Assembly: GCA_034680345.1 (NCBI GenBank)
Contig: JAXISZ010000016.1
Span: 1 to 31,563 of the forward strand
Length of the DNA: 31,563 nt
Origin: SXZD01 sp034680345
Lineage (GTDB): Bacteria; Pseudomonadota; Gammaproteobacteria; Burkholderiales; Burkholderiaceae_B
Reading direction: 5' to 3'
Shown here: positions 1 to 8,426 of the stretch, piece by piece
Layout of the letters: each line of letters begins with the position of its first letter
Position numbering within the stretch: the first letter of the stretch is position 1
The notes under the pieces: generated by a model
The model's input: the letters and a program-made list of their open reading frames with translations, nothing else
The model's database searches: none
Told to the model about the DNA's origin: nothing
Translations under genes and position numbers: made by a program

Positions 1-59
1 ACAGAAAAAAATATATACAGAAAAAAATATATACAGAAAAAAATATATACAGAAAAAAA
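1..59. repeat. 16-bp AT-rich tandem repeat array
   Basis: Three perfect copies of the 16-mer acagaaaaaaatatat lie head to tail at 1-16, 17-32 and 33-48. A fourth partial copy at 49-59 runs into the duplicated ankyrin 3' end. A shorter version, about one and a half units, recurs at 141-167. The array starts at the first base of the window, so its full length is not visible. It lies downstream of the minus-strand ankyrin gene and appears non-coding; the open plus-strand frames across it come from the repeat itself. Confidence 0.95.
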
Positions 60-244
60 TTATTTCAAAAGTTGCTGCATCTCAAAATTATTGTTTTTTT
101 CAGCATAGGAAATTGCAGAAAAATCCGATTGATTCAATATACAGAAAAAAATATATACAGAAAAAAATTATTTCAAAAGTTGCTGCATCTCAAAATTATT
201 GTTTTTTTCAGCATAGGAAATTGCAGAAAAATCCGATTGATTCA
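29..244. repeat. perfect 108-bp tandem duplication
   Basis: Bases 29-136 and 137-244 are identical, so two 108-bp copies sit directly side by side. The right copy contains the last codons and TAA of the ankyrin gene; the left copy repeats those codons and the stop downstream of the true stop. Each copy also carries part of the 16-bp array. Identity over 108 bp suggests a recent event, probably slippage or unequal recombination. Only the first stop, in the right copy, matters for the protein. Confidence 0.93.
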
Positions 245-797
245 CCAAGGCTTTATTTGCTCCTAATTTTAGTAAAAGTGAAACAACCTCAATGAAATCA
301 GCACGGGCTGCCATCATTAATGGTGTTGTACAATTCGGGCTGCGTGCATTAATATCAGCACCAAAGCGTAGTAATTGTTTAACAATACTAAGCTGTCCCT
401 TTGCTGCAGCATAATGAAGTGGCGTCCAACCATGGCGGTTTATTTCAGCTCCAAGCATAATTAAACGAATAGTCCATTGTTGTTCACCTAAAAAGCTAGC
501 AATCATTAAGGGGGAATCGCCATACATGTCTATTTGATTAATGTCAATATCCAAATCTTGACTTAGAAGATACTCAACAATATTTCGCGCCCCATGTTTC
601 ATTGCAAAAGACAAAGTAGGAGAACCATCGGGCATGACCATATCGTACCCTAAGCCTCGTTTAGCTAAATTCTGAAACTCAACCAATCGATCTGTTTGTA
701 AAGCAAATAAATAAGCGTCGTAACTATCGGCCAAAACCGATGAGGAGTTGAAAAGAAAAAATATTTTAAATACAAAAAATAAAAATAATTTCTTCAT
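168..797 (-). CDS. secreted ankyrin-repeat protein
   Basis: A 209-residue protein with an N-terminal signal peptide (Lys-Lys, then a Phe/Leu-rich core, likely cleaved near Ala-Asp at residues 23-24), so probably periplasmic. At least three ankyrin repeats follow. The clearest begin near residue 123 (GWTPLHYAAAKGQLSIV) and near 157 (TTPLMMAARADFIEVV), each ending in a GAD/GAN-type loop. Ankyrin repeats bind proteins; the partner is unknown. The gene is last in the mltG-tmk-holB-tatD run, 12 bp after tatD, a position where I recall an ankyrin gene in other Burkholderiales. Its 3' end lies in the 108-bp duplication, so the C-terminus could vary between strains if the repeat rearranges. Confidence 0.85.
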   Translation of the reverse strand: MKKLFLFFVFKIFFLFNSSSVLADSYDAYLFALQTDRLVEFQNLAKRGLGYDMVMPDGSPTLSFAMKHGARNIVEYLLSQDLDIDINQIDMYGDSPLMIASFLGEQQWTIRLIMLGAEINRHGWTPLHYAAAKGQLSIVKQLLRFGADINARSPNCTTPLMMAARADFIEVVSLLLKLGANKALVNQSDFSAISYAEKNNNFEMQQLLK

Positions 798-809
798 TTT
801 TTCATTATC

Positions 810-1577
810 TTAAATTTTAATTTTAAACAAATCTATAAAATTTTCAGTGGTAATCTTACCAAAATTACTCGCTGTCATATTTCGCTCTTGCGCAATACAA
901 GCAGCAATGTGCGGAATGAACGATGGATTATTGGTTTTGCCACGGAATGGCACCGGCGCTAAATAAGGCGAATCTGTTTCAATTAAAATACGGTCTAAAG
1001 GTACTTTTTTTGCTATTTCTCGAAGTGATTGTGCATTTTTAAAAGTTATAATTCCAGAAAAAGAAATATAAAACCCCAGGTCAATACCTGCTTGGGCCAC
1101 TTCCCAGCTTTCCGTAAAACAATGCAGAACCCCTCCTACACACTGAGCCCCCTCCTCTTTCAAAATTGCGATAGTATCAACGCTGGCATTGCGTGTATGA
1201 ACAATCAGTGGTTTTTTGCAAGCAATCGCTGCTCGAATGTGTGTTCTGAACCGTTGTCGCTGCCATTCTAAATCGCCCGTTAAGCGATAATAATCTAACC
1301 CAGTTTCACCTATACCAATCACTTTTGGATGTTGTGCTTGTTCAATTAACCAAGCTTCATCAGGCTCTTGGGTGTTTTCATAGTCTGGATGCACGCCAAC
1401 GGTTGCAAATAAGTTGGAATGCTGTTGTGCAAGTTTTAAAACATTTGGAAAATCTGTTCTTGTTACTGAAATACACAAAGCATGGGTGACTTGAGCTTTC
1501 TGCATTTGAAGCAAAATATGGTCTATTTGCCCTGAAAATTCGTGAAAATCTAAGTGGCAATGTGAATCTATAAACAC
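810..1577 (-). CDS. tatD: TatD family metal-dependent hydrolase / DNase
   Basis: A 255-residue TatD/YcfH-type hydrolase of normal family length, with a metal-dependent TIM-barrel fold. Visible metal-site motifs are the N-terminal HxH (His6 and His8 in FIDSHCHLD), Glu91 in GIGETGLDYY, the histidines in IVHTRNA and LHCFTES, and the late Asp in IETDSPYLAP. Family members are 3'-5' exonucleases or other phosphoester hydrolases in the cytoplasm. The gene follows holB by about 50 bp and precedes the ankyrin gene by 12 bp. Which TatD paralogue it is (TatD, YcfH or YjjV) is not certain; the holB neighbour favours the YcfH type. Confidence 0.93.
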   Translation of the reverse strand: MFIDSHCHLDFHEFSGQIDHILLQMQKAQVTHALCISVTRTDFPNVLKLAQQHSNLFATVGVHPDYENTQEPDEAWLIEQAQHPKVIGIGETGLDYYRLTGDLEWQRQRFRTHIRAAIACKKPLIVHTRNASVDTIAILKEEGAQCVGGVLHCFTESWEVAQAGIDLGFYISFSGIITFKNAQSLREIAKKVPLDRILIETDSPYLAPVPFRGKTNNPSFIPHIAACIAQERNMTASNFGKITTENFIDLFKIKI

Positions 1578-1627
1578 TAGACAATCTTTCTATTTGTAAA
1601 TTTGGAGATAAATTTAAGATTTTAAAA

Positions 1628-2662
1628 CTAAATAAAACACATGCGCCAACGCAAGGCCAAATTATCCAGCTGTATTTTAATATTTAATGGATGTTCAGAA
1701 TATGCTAATGCCTTAAATGTATCAGCTAAAAATTGATGCAAAATAATTGAATTTTGTAAGCGCAATTTTTTTATTTCAACAATATACAGATCTAAGTAAC
1801 GTAACCCCTCACCTGTTTGATGGCGAATAATTTCATAACCTAAAAGCAAACACATTTGATAAATATTTGTTAGGCCCAAATGATCAAGTGTTATAGGACG
1901 AGAACTAGCCCCGTCTTTGGCCAATCTTAATAGCCATTGTAGACAAGTTTCTCGCAGTTTTAATGCCTCGTCATCTTCACCCCAACCAAGCACATCCAAT
2001 GGCGCTTCAACCGCAATTGATAATGCCTGTTCTGCTTTTCTAACCCCTTGATTATTTAACCATTGCACCCCTTGGTTAAATTTTGCTGGTGAGCATGGCA
2101 ATACTCGAACACGTGAACGAACCGTTGGCAATAATTTATGGACATGAGAAACAACCAATATAAAACAAAAACCTGTATTTGATTCTTCAAGTAATTTCAA
2201 TAATGCGTTTGATGCCTCTAAATTCATAGTATCAGCGGGCCAAATCAGCACCACTCGCCGCCCTCCTCTATGTGCACTAAGATGTGATATGCGATTTAAT
2301 GCTCGTATGTCTTTAATCCGAATTTCTTGACTAAGCTTTTGTGTCTTATCATTTGAGGATTTGGTTTCTTCCTGTCTTAGGGCGCTAAAGTTATCAATTC
2401 TATTTTCAGGAAAAATCTCTATATAATCAGGATGTTGCCCAGATAAAAATAATTGGCACCCATGGCACTGCCCACACGGGTGAAAGCTTTCTTTAATTTT
2501 CTCACACAACAGAGCCATAGCCATTCGTCTGGCTAGCCAATGTTTGCCATGCCCCCTTGGGCCCACCAATGCAACTCCACCGCTTAGCTGCATTAAACGC
2601 CACAACTGCGGCCATAAACTTTGATGCCAAGGTAATATTGTTTGAAATCCTAGCGCATCCAT
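1628..2662 (-). CDS. holB: DNA polymerase III delta' subunit
   Basis: The clamp-loader delta' subunit, which helps load the beta clamp onto DNA. The frame is open further upstream, but I chose the ATG at 2660-2662 (MDALGFQTILPWHQSLW), because the longer version would lie entirely over the end of tmk and the family starts here. This gives about 344 residues and a 13-bp overlap with tmk, implying coupled translation. A four-Cys zinc module (CEK...CGQCHGC) is present. The P-loop is degenerate (GPRGHGKHW, His where Thr/Ser is usual), and the arginine-finger region reads RSRVR. Loss of ATP hydrolysis is normal for delta'. It lies in the tmk-holB-tatD cluster widely conserved in proteobacteria. Confidence 0.92.
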   Translation of the reverse strand: MDALGFQTILPWHQSLWPQLWRLMQLSGGVALVGPRGHGKHWLARRMAMALLCEKIKESFHPCGQCHGCQLFLSGQHPDYIEIFPENRIDNFSALRQEETKSSNDKTQKLSQEIRIKDIRALNRISHLSAHRGGRRVVLIWPADTMNLEASNALLKLLEESNTGFCFILVVSHVHKLLPTVRSRVRVLPCSPAKFNQGVQWLNNQGVRKAEQALSIAVEAPLDVLGWGEDDEALKLRETCLQWLLRLAKDGASSRPITLDHLGLTNIYQMCLLLGYEIIRHQTGEGLRYLDLYIVEIKKLRLQNSIILHQFLADTFKALAYSEHPLNIKIQLDNLALRWRMCFI

Positions 2663-3288
2663 TGTGTCCAACGTTTTTCTAGAATGGTTTGCAATAAAAC
2701 GGAGACTTGGTCTATGGTTTGACTTGCATCTATGCACTCGAAACGTATTGCATTCTCTTTATGACGACGCCAATACCCATTACGAACATTTTCCTGAAAA
2801 TTGATGGGTTGATTTTCAAATTTATCAAAAACTTGGCGCTCTGCCATGCGTTGAGCGGCTTGGTGGGGGGAGAGATCGAACAACACGGTTAAATCAGGCT
2901 TAAAATCTTGCAAAACCCAATTTTCTAAGATTTCTAATCGATGCCAATCGCACCCCCCTGCCGCAGCTTGGTAAGCAAAACTAGCGTCTGTAAAACGATC
3001 GCTAACTACCCAAACACCCCGTTTTAGGGCGGGTAAAATTAATTCCTGCACATGCTGCGATCGGGCTGCAAACATCAACAAGGCCTCTGCATCTACATGC
3101 ATTTTTTCAGACAAAAGCAGCGCTCGAAGTTTTTCTCCTAAAGGGGTTCCACCGGGTTCACGGGTGCAAATCACCTCAACACCTTTGCTTTGCAGCCACT
3201 TTTCAGCAGCTTGAATATGGCTAGACTTTCCTGCTCCGTCTATACCTTCAAAAGTAATAAACTTACCTTGAGTTAAATTAAAAGACAA
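2650..3288 (-). CDS. tmk: thymidylate kinase, TTG start
   Basis: dTMP kinase, phosphorylating dTMP to dTDP in the cytoplasm. The 212 residues match the usual family length. The P-loop GIDGAGKSS lies at residues 15-23, followed by TREPGGTPLGE, the nucleotide-site DR pair (residues 97-98 in VVSDRFTDAS) and a QxAAGG-like segment. The only suitable start is a TTG at 3286-3288, preceded by AAAGGGA about 8 bases upstream; the ribosome site overlaps the 3' end of mltG, two bases away. The TTG and the mltG overlap suggest translation coupled to mltG. Its own 3' end overlaps holB. Confidence 0.95.
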   Translation of the reverse strand: MSFNLTQGKFITFEGIDGAGKSSHIQAAEKWLQSKGVEVICTREPGGTPLGEKLRALLLSEKMHVDAEALLMFAARSQHVQELILPALKRGVWVVSDRFTDASFAYQAAAGGCDWHRLEILENWVLQDFKPDLTVLFDLSPHQAAQRMAERQVFDKFENQPINFQENVRNGYWRRHKENAIRFECIDASQTIDQVSVLLQTILEKRWTQWMR

Positions 3289-3290
3289 AA

Positions 3291-4355
3291 TTATGATCCC
3301 TTTCTGCCTTGAAGAATATAACGATAAACCGCTTGATTATGTTCCTCCAGTGTTTTTGAAAAATAACTGCTACCATCACCTTTGGCTACAAAATATAAAT
3401 AATTGGTTTTAGCAGGCAAAACTGCAGCCATTAGTGCGTCTCTCCCAGGCATAGCAATTGGGGTTGGTGGCAATCCCTGTCTCGTATATGTGTTGTATGG
3501 AGTGTCACGACGTAAATCGTATTTTGTAATATCACCCGTAAAAGATTTTCCCAAACCATAAATTACAGTTGGGTCCGTTTGTAACAACATACCTAAACGC
3601 AATCGATTAATAAAAACACTTGCAATTTTGCTGCGATCGACAGCAGATCCAGTTTCTTTTTCAATAATTGAAGCTAAAATCAAAGCATCGTAAGGCGATT
3701 TTAAAGGTAAATCTTGAGCGCGTTGCTGCCAAATATTCTGCAGTAAATTGGACATGCGTTTTTGTGCCATTGAATAAATCACCAAATCGCTGGTGTTTTT
3801 TGCAAAATAGTAAGTGTCAGGAAAAAATAAGCCTTCAGGATACCTCCCGTTTAACCCTAACCGTATCATCAACTCTGCATCGCTTAAATGTGCAGTATCG
3901 TGTTTTAAGGCAAAATGTTGGTTAATTAATTCACGGAAACGTAAAAAATTTAACCCCTCAACCAAACGCAATTCATGCATATTGGCATGACCACGGCTCA
4001 AAATATTCAATAAATCATAAGTTGAAAAAGACTCTGGCAATATATATGATCCTGCCTTTAGTTGGGTCGAAACTCTCATAATTCTAGATAACCAAGCAAA
4101 CAAACGAGGTGATACGTTTAGCCCTTGTTTTTTTAATTCAATGGCCACAGATAAAGCACCTTGATTTGAGGAAACGACAATCGTTTGATCTTGTAGGTTG
4201 GCATGCAAACTTCTAAAAACGCTCCAGGTTAATAGTAAACTGAAAACAAAACACACCAAAAGAACACTCAAACTCCAACGGCGAAGGTTAGGACTTTTAA
4301 ACCCAAATAAATTTAAGCTATTGAATTTTTTTTTAAATTTTTGACGTTCCTGCAT
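3291..4355 (-). CDS. mltG: endolytic murein transglycosylase MltG
   Basis: A membrane-anchored lytic transglycosylase that cuts nascent glycan strands and is thought to end peptidoglycan polymerisation. The 354 residues have a basic cytoplasmic N-terminus, one transmembrane helix at about residues 29-47, and a periplasmic YceG domain. The catalytic glutamate is expected at Glu232 in ASIIEKETG. The later RLGMLLQTDPTVIYGL, DTPYNTYTRQGLPPTPI and YFVAKGDGS blocks are typical of the family. AAAGG about 10 bases upstream supports the ATG. It is the first gene of the minus-strand run. A nine-base A tract in codons 7-10 could slip; I see no frameshift. Confidence 0.95.
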   Translation of the reverse strand: MQERQKFKKKFNSLNLFGFKSPNLRRWSLSVLLVCFVFSLLLTWSVFRSLHANLQDQTIVVSSNQGALSVAIELKKQGLNVSPRLFAWLSRIMRVSTQLKAGSYILPESFSTYDLLNILSRGHANMHELRLVEGLNFLRFRELINQHFALKHDTAHLSDAELMIRLGLNGRYPEGLFFPDTYYFAKNTSDLVIYSMAQKRMSNLLQNIWQQRAQDLPLKSPYDALILASIIEKETGSAVDRSKIASVFINRLRLGMLLQTDPTVIYGLGKSFTGDITKYDLRRDTPYNTYTRQGLPPTPIAMPGRDALMAAVLPAKTNYLYFVAKGDGSSYFSKTLEEHNQAVYRYILQGRKGS

Positions 4356-4372
4356 TCTGGACGACCCTTTAA

Positions 4373-4425
4373 ATTTTGATTTTTTAATTCAGATTCAACA
4401 GCACTGTTTTTATAAAAATCAAAAT
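4373..4425. promoter_or_regulatory. dyad in divergent mltG/ygfZ promoter region
   Basis: A perfect 12-bp inverted repeat, attttgattttt at 4373-4384 and its complement at 4414-4425, separated by 29 bases. It sits in the only spacer between divergently transcribed mltG and ygfZ, where both promoters must lie. It could be an operator or a fortuitous AT-rich dyad. I cannot place clear -35/-10 boxes. Confidence 0.35.
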
Positions 4426-4478
4426 ACACTTAAGATAGTACATATTATATGTGTTTCATATTAATGAAGGACTTTGGC

Positions 4479-5477
4479 ATGTCAACCGAACTATATACCG
4501 TAGCAAATACCACCTTAAACGCAAAATTAAGAAATCAAGTGAACTATTTAGGATGTATCCGAGTAAGCGGAGAAGATGCAGGCTCTTTTTTACAAAGTCA
4601 ACTCACCAATGATGTGTTAAGTCTAAATCAAAAACAAGTCAAAATAGCTGGCTATTGTACGGCCAAAGGCAGGTTGCTAAGCTTATTTTGGGTGCTCAAA
4701 CATGGCAACGATTTTTTATTAATTTTAGACAGAGATATGGTGTCCAGTGTAATTAAACGCATGCAAATGTTTGTTTTACGCGCCCGTTGTAAATTTTTTG
4801 ATATTTCAAATGAAGTTTTTTTTATAATTAATTGTTATAAAGAAAAAAAATATACTGAGTGGTCGGTTCATCAAATTGAAGATTCAAGCCAGTCATTAAA
4901 TAATCCTAAAAGATTAGAAATTGCTTTGCCCATACTTGGTGAACAACAGTTTTCTATATTTTTATTATTTGAAAATAGTATGTTAGAAGAACATTTTAAT
5001 TATTTAAATGAAAAATTAGATGCTATAGATGAGTCATATAACTCTGAAAAAATTTTACAGCAACATATGCTAAGGTGTGGAATAGCGCATTTACGCCCTA
5101 TTAACACCGATGTTTTTATTCCTCAAACGCTCAATTTAGATTTAATAGGTGGGGTAAACTTTCAAAAAGGATGTTACCCAGGCCAAGAAGTGGTGGCTAG
5201 ATCTCATTACCTTGGAAAAATGAAGCGCCGCATGTTACTTGGCAAAACAACTGGGCTGACACAAGAAGGGCAAGATATTTTTAGCTCTAATCATACCCAT
5301 GAGCCCGCTGGTAGAATTATTAATGTTGTTCAAAATAAACTTGAAACAGAACTTTTGTTCGAAATTTCTACAGACCTACTTAATACAACCTACCCACCTA
5401 CACTACATCTAGGTGCATTAAATGGCGCGGAAATTGTGTTGCTATCCTTGCCCTACGAGATACCATTAATACGGTAA
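4479..5477 (+). CDS. ygfZ: tRNA-modifying/Fe-S folate-binding protein YgfZ
   Basis: A folate-binding protein of the YgfZ/GcvT-like family (IBA57 type), needed for full activity of some Fe-S enzymes such as MiaB. The family signature K-G-C-[FY]-x-G-Q-E is present as FQKGCYPGQEVVAR, about two thirds along. The N-terminal block (VSGEDAGSFLQSQLTND) and the CTAKGR segment also fit. I chose the ATG at 4479 because GAAGGA lies 7-8 bases before it; the ATG at 4449 has no such site. This gives 332 residues, close to the family norm. It is first in a plus-strand run and divergent from mltG. Confidence 0.92.
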   Translation: MSTELYTVANTTLNAKLRNQVNYLGCIRVSGEDAGSFLQSQLTNDVLSLNQKQVKIAGYCTAKGRLLSLFWVLKHGNDFLLILDRDMVSSVIKRMQMFVLRARCKFFDISNEVFFIINCYKEKKYTEWSVHQIEDSSQSLNNPKRLEIALPILGEQQFSIFLLFENSMLEEHFNYLNEKLDAIDESYNSEKILQQHMLRCGIAHLRPINTDVFIPQTLNLDLIGGVNFQKGCYPGQEVVARSHYLGKMKRRMLLGKTTGLTQEGQDIFSSNHTHEPAGRIINVVQNKLETELLFEISTDLLNTTYPPTLHLGALNGAEIVLLSLPYEIPLIR

Positions 5478-5536
5478 AGTCAATCAACCCCAGCAACCCC
5501 AGCCAATTCTTTTTATAGTCATCAATTAAACTACGT

Positions 5537-5905
5537 ATGCTTTGGATATACATTTACTACCCTGTAAAGCAGGTTGATTTAAAATTATTTAAATATAAAA
5601 TCGATAATTTACAAGATAATATTAAACTCCACTTTAATCGTAACTTAGAAACTAAGCAGGACAATACTTCGCGAGAAAATATGGGTAATCTTGATTTCAC
5701 TGTTCAATTTTCTGCACAATTATTACGTAGGCCAGAAGTAAAAAATGGCACGATAACATTTATGGAAGTGTATGGGCCTGTCTTCAATGACATGCTAGAT
5801 CGATTATTAAAACAAATTAACGCTGAATTCCAAGAATTGATACAAAAACATGATAGCTTTAAAGAAATTAATCGACATATTGAAATTTTTGAGCATATGC
5901 AATGA
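5537..5905 (+). CDS. DUF4936 family protein
   Basis: A 122-residue protein resembling the small DUF4936 proteins next to ygfZ in Burkholderiales. It opens with a short hydrophobic beta-strand (WIYIYYPVK), then a charged middle, then a strand-helix segment (ITFMEVYGPV) ending in a helix rich in Lys, Glu and Gln. The function is unknown; the family looks like a small ferredoxin-like alpha/beta fold, as is common in monooxygenase-type domains. Its TGA overlaps the selO start (ATGA at 5902-5905), so the two are probably co-translated. No strong ribosome site is visible. The family call rests on position and the N- and C-terminal pattern. Confidence 0.7.
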   Translation: MLWIYIYYPVKQVDLKLFKYKIDNLQDNIKLHFNRNLETKQDNTSRENMGNLDFTVQFSAQLLRRPEVKNGTITFMEVYGPVFNDMLDRLLKQINAEFQELIQKHDSFKEINRHIEIFEHMQ

Positions 5906-7413
5906 GTAGCAGCACTTTATTTGAACAAACAGGGCGATTACGTAAGCGATTCGCTAATTTAGGAAATCAATTTTTTGCTCCGGTCAAACCGTTACCATTG
6001 CAATCGCAACCCGTAATGGTTGCTATTAATCAACAATTAACCAATAGGTTAAATATATGTTCTAATACTTTACATGAACAAGAGCATGTAAATGCATTGT
6101 CTGGATGCAACCATTTCACTGCCTATCAGGCTATCGCTTCTGTGTATGCAGGGCACCAATTTGGTCACTATGTTAAGCAGTTGGGCGACGGTCGTGCGCT
6201 TTTAGTTGCTGAAGTTGAAGACACCGAGAATTGTATTCAAGAGATTCAACTTAAGGGGGCGGGCCCCACAGTTTTTTCCAGAATGGGGGACGGCAGAGCT
6301 GTTTTACGTTCTTCCATTCGTGAATACTTGTGTTCCATTGCAATGACTGGTTTAGGAATTCCAACCACATCCGTGCTTTGTTTAACGGCGAGTTCAGATC
6401 CCGTTTTTCGTGAAACAACCGAAACAGCGGCGATTGTAACCCGCGTTGCCCCGAGTTTTATTCGTTTTGGTCATTTTGAATATTTTTGTTATACCAATCA
6501 ATACAGTGCGCTTGAAAAGCTAACTAATTTTGTAATTAACCATTACTATCCGCAATGCCAACACGAGTCATTTCCAGTATTGGCTTTATTAGAGCAGGTT
6601 GTGATTCGCACAGCTAAATTGTTAGCTGCCTGGCAATGTGTTGGTTTTTGTCATGGTGTGATGAATACAGACAATATGTCTATACTGGGTTTAACACTGG
6701 ATTACGGTCCATTCGGTTTTCTTGATCAATTTAATTCTAATCACATTTGCAACCACTCCGATGAACAAGGACGGTATAGCTATCAAAACCAACCAAGCGT
6801 TGCCCACTGGAATTTATACGCATTGGCGCAAGCCTTAAGCCCGTTAATGCAAAATATTGAAGTTGAATTAATTAAAAGCAAATTAGACAATTTCTGGACA
6901 TATTTTGAACAAGAATACCAAGAAAAAATGGCTGCCAAACTGGGGTTTTTAAAGTATGACCCAATATTATGGCCATTGTTTAAAGAAACTTGGTCTTTAC
7001 TCGAACAGCAGCATCAAGACATGACACGTTTTTTTCGTGATTTGGCCTTTTTACCAGACAATTTAAATGAAAAAGAACAGCACCGCCCTCACCCCGATGA
7101 GATTGTAAGAAATCATTTTATAGATCGTGAAGTATTTGACATATGGGCAAAAAATTGGCGTTCTTTATTGGCTCAATTAAACCCACCTAATTTTTGCCGA
7201 GCTAACTTACAAAACTTACACAATCCAAATATTATTTTACGCAACCACCTTGCACAAACTGCAATTGAACAAGCTCAAAATGGTAATTTTAGTGAAATTT
7301 TGTTACTTGAAAATGCCCTTGGCAACCCATATCAACGAAATAACTCACACCAAAATTATGAATTTTTTCCACCAGACTGGGCTCAACAAATTGTCTTAAG
7401 TTGTTCGTCGTAA
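5902..7413 (+). CDS. selO: protein adenylyltransferase SelO (YdiU)
   Basis: A pseudokinase-fold enzyme that transfers AMP from ATP to Ser/Thr/Tyr of target proteins, linked to redox stress. The 503 residues are typical. The nucleotide-binding region YAGHQFGHYVKQLGDGRALL is near residues 82-101, followed by QLKGAGPTVFSRMGDGRAVL and IREYLCSIAM. The active-site block HGVMNTDNMSILG followed by DYGPFGFLDQF is near residues 250-277. Bacterial SelO usually lacks the C-terminal selenocysteine; here the tail ends in SCSS with no UGA-dependent extension visible. It is translationally coupled to the DUF4936 gene. Confidence 0.94.
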   Translation: MSSSTLFEQTGRLRKRFANLGNQFFAPVKPLPLQSQPVMVAINQQLTNRLNICSNTLHEQEHVNALSGCNHFTAYQAIASVYAGHQFGHYVKQLGDGRALLVAEVEDTENCIQEIQLKGAGPTVFSRMGDGRAVLRSSIREYLCSIAMTGLGIPTTSVLCLTASSDPVFRETTETAAIVTRVAPSFIRFGHFEYFCYTNQYSALEKLTNFVINHYYPQCQHESFPVLALLEQVVIRTAKLLAAWQCVGFCHGVMNTDNMSILGLTLDYGPFGFLDQFNSNHICNHSDEQGRYSYQNQPSVAHWNLYALAQALSPLMQNIEVELIKSKLDNFWTYFEQEYQEKMAAKLGFLKYDPILWPLFKETWSLLEQQHQDMTRFFRDLAFLPDNLNEKEQHRPHPDEIVRNHFIDREVFDIWAKNWRSLLAQLNPPNFCRANLQNLHNPNIILRNHLAQTAIEQAQNGNFSEILLLENALGNPYQRNNSHQNYEFFPPDWAQQIVLSCSS

Positions 7414-7486
7414 TGTTTATAATTAAAGAAGTCTGCAATTTTCAATTACAATGCGGTTATTATCGTAAAGCGTACATTGATTCAGT

Positions 7487-8140
7487 ATGAAACTGCTGTT
7501 GGATTTCTTTCCGGTTATTCTTTTTTTCGTGGCTTACAAATTTGGGGCGCAAAACCCAGAACCGATTGCCGTTTGGACTAATCATTATTTATCTTTATTA
7601 AATTATCCAAACCAAATAGCATCACAACAAGCACCTATATTTTTAGCAACCCTGGTCACCATTGTTGCAAGTGTTGTACAGATACTGATCATTCGGCTAC
7701 AAAAGAAATCCATCGAAACTATGCAATGGCTGTCACTTTTGATTATTTTGGTTTTAGGGGGCGCCACCTTATTTTTTAATAACGAAAATTTTATAAAATG
7801 GAAACCAACCCTACTGTATTGGATGTTAGCCTCCATTCTTGTTTTTAGCCAGATTATTTTGAAAAAAAATGCTCTAAAACATATTCTTGGCCAACAACTT
7901 AAATTGCCTGACGCAGTATTTAACCGCATGTCTTGGTCTTGGGTTGTGTTTTTTGGTTTAATGGGGTTTCTTAACCTGTATGTCTCTAAGCAATTTTCTA
8001 CCGATGTTTGGGTTAATTTTAAATTGTTTGGTACCCTTGGTGCTACAGTTATTTTTGTTATTTTACAAAGTTTTTATCTTGCAAAATATTTACCAAACAG
8101 CGAGATTAAACACACTTCAGGTGATTCTAAGTCAATATGA
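7487..8140 (+). CDS. yciB: inner-membrane septation protein YciB
   Basis: A multi-pass inner-membrane protein of the YciB/IspZ family, linked to cell-envelope synthesis and division. It opens with the hallmark MKLLLDFFPVILFFVAYKFG, followed by about five more hydrophobic segments across 217 residues. WSWVVFFGLMGFLNLYV and DVWVNFKLFGTLGAT are conserved C-terminal segments. The stop overlaps the bolA ATG (ATGA at 8137-8140). The yciB-bolA-parvulin order is common in Burkholderiales. No clear Shine-Dalgarno sequence precedes the start. Confidence 0.93.
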   Translation: MKLLLDFFPVILFFVAYKFGAQNPEPIAVWTNHYLSLLNYPNQIASQQAPIFLATLVTIVASVVQILIIRLQKKSIETMQWLSLLIILVLGGATLFFNNENFIKWKPTLLYWMLASILVFSQIILKKNALKHILGQQLKLPDAVFNRMSWSWVVFFGLMGFLNLYVSKQFSTDVWVNFKLFGTLGATVIFVILQSFYLAKYLPNSEIKHTSGDSKSI

Positions 8141-8400
8141 AACCCACAGCCTATGAATTACAACAACGCTTCATTGCTACTTTTGGTTCAAATGTTCAAG
8201 TCACGGACAATTCACACCAACATATTGGTCACGCTGGTGCTCAAGGTGGTGGACATTACTCAGTTCAAATTATTTCTGAACAATTCAATCGGTTATCAAC
8301 TCTACAAAGACATCGCTTAGTTTATCAAACCGTTACAGATTGGATACCCAATCAAATTCATGCTTTATCTATTCAAGCAAAGACACCAACTGAAATTTAA
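8137..8400 (+). CDS. BolA family protein
   Basis: An 87-residue BolA-type protein, a small alpha/beta fold that works with monothiol glutaredoxins in Fe-S handling and, in some species, as a stress regulator. The family core GHAGAQGGGHYSVQIISEQF at residues 29-48 and the RHRLVYQ helix are visible. The conserved His in the GGGHY loop is present. There is a four-base overlap with yciB upstream, and the secreted parvulin gene follows after 26 bp. I leave the paralogue (BolA or IbaG) open. Confidence 0.9.
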   Translation: MKPTAYELQQRFIATFGSNVQVTDNSHQHIGHAGAQGGGHYSVQIISEQFNRLSTLQRHRLVYQTVTDWIPNQIHALSIQAKTPTEI

Positions 8401-8426
8401 TTCAATTTTTTCATTAAGGAAAATGT

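Noticed and set aside
72..266. Plus-strand frame with a duplicated peptide across the 108-bp repeat
   Set aside because: It arises from the duplicated non-coding strand of the ankyrin 3' end, not a gene.
2663..2737. Longer holB start
   Set aside because: The extension overlaps tmk coding with no ribosome site and does not resemble the family N-terminus.
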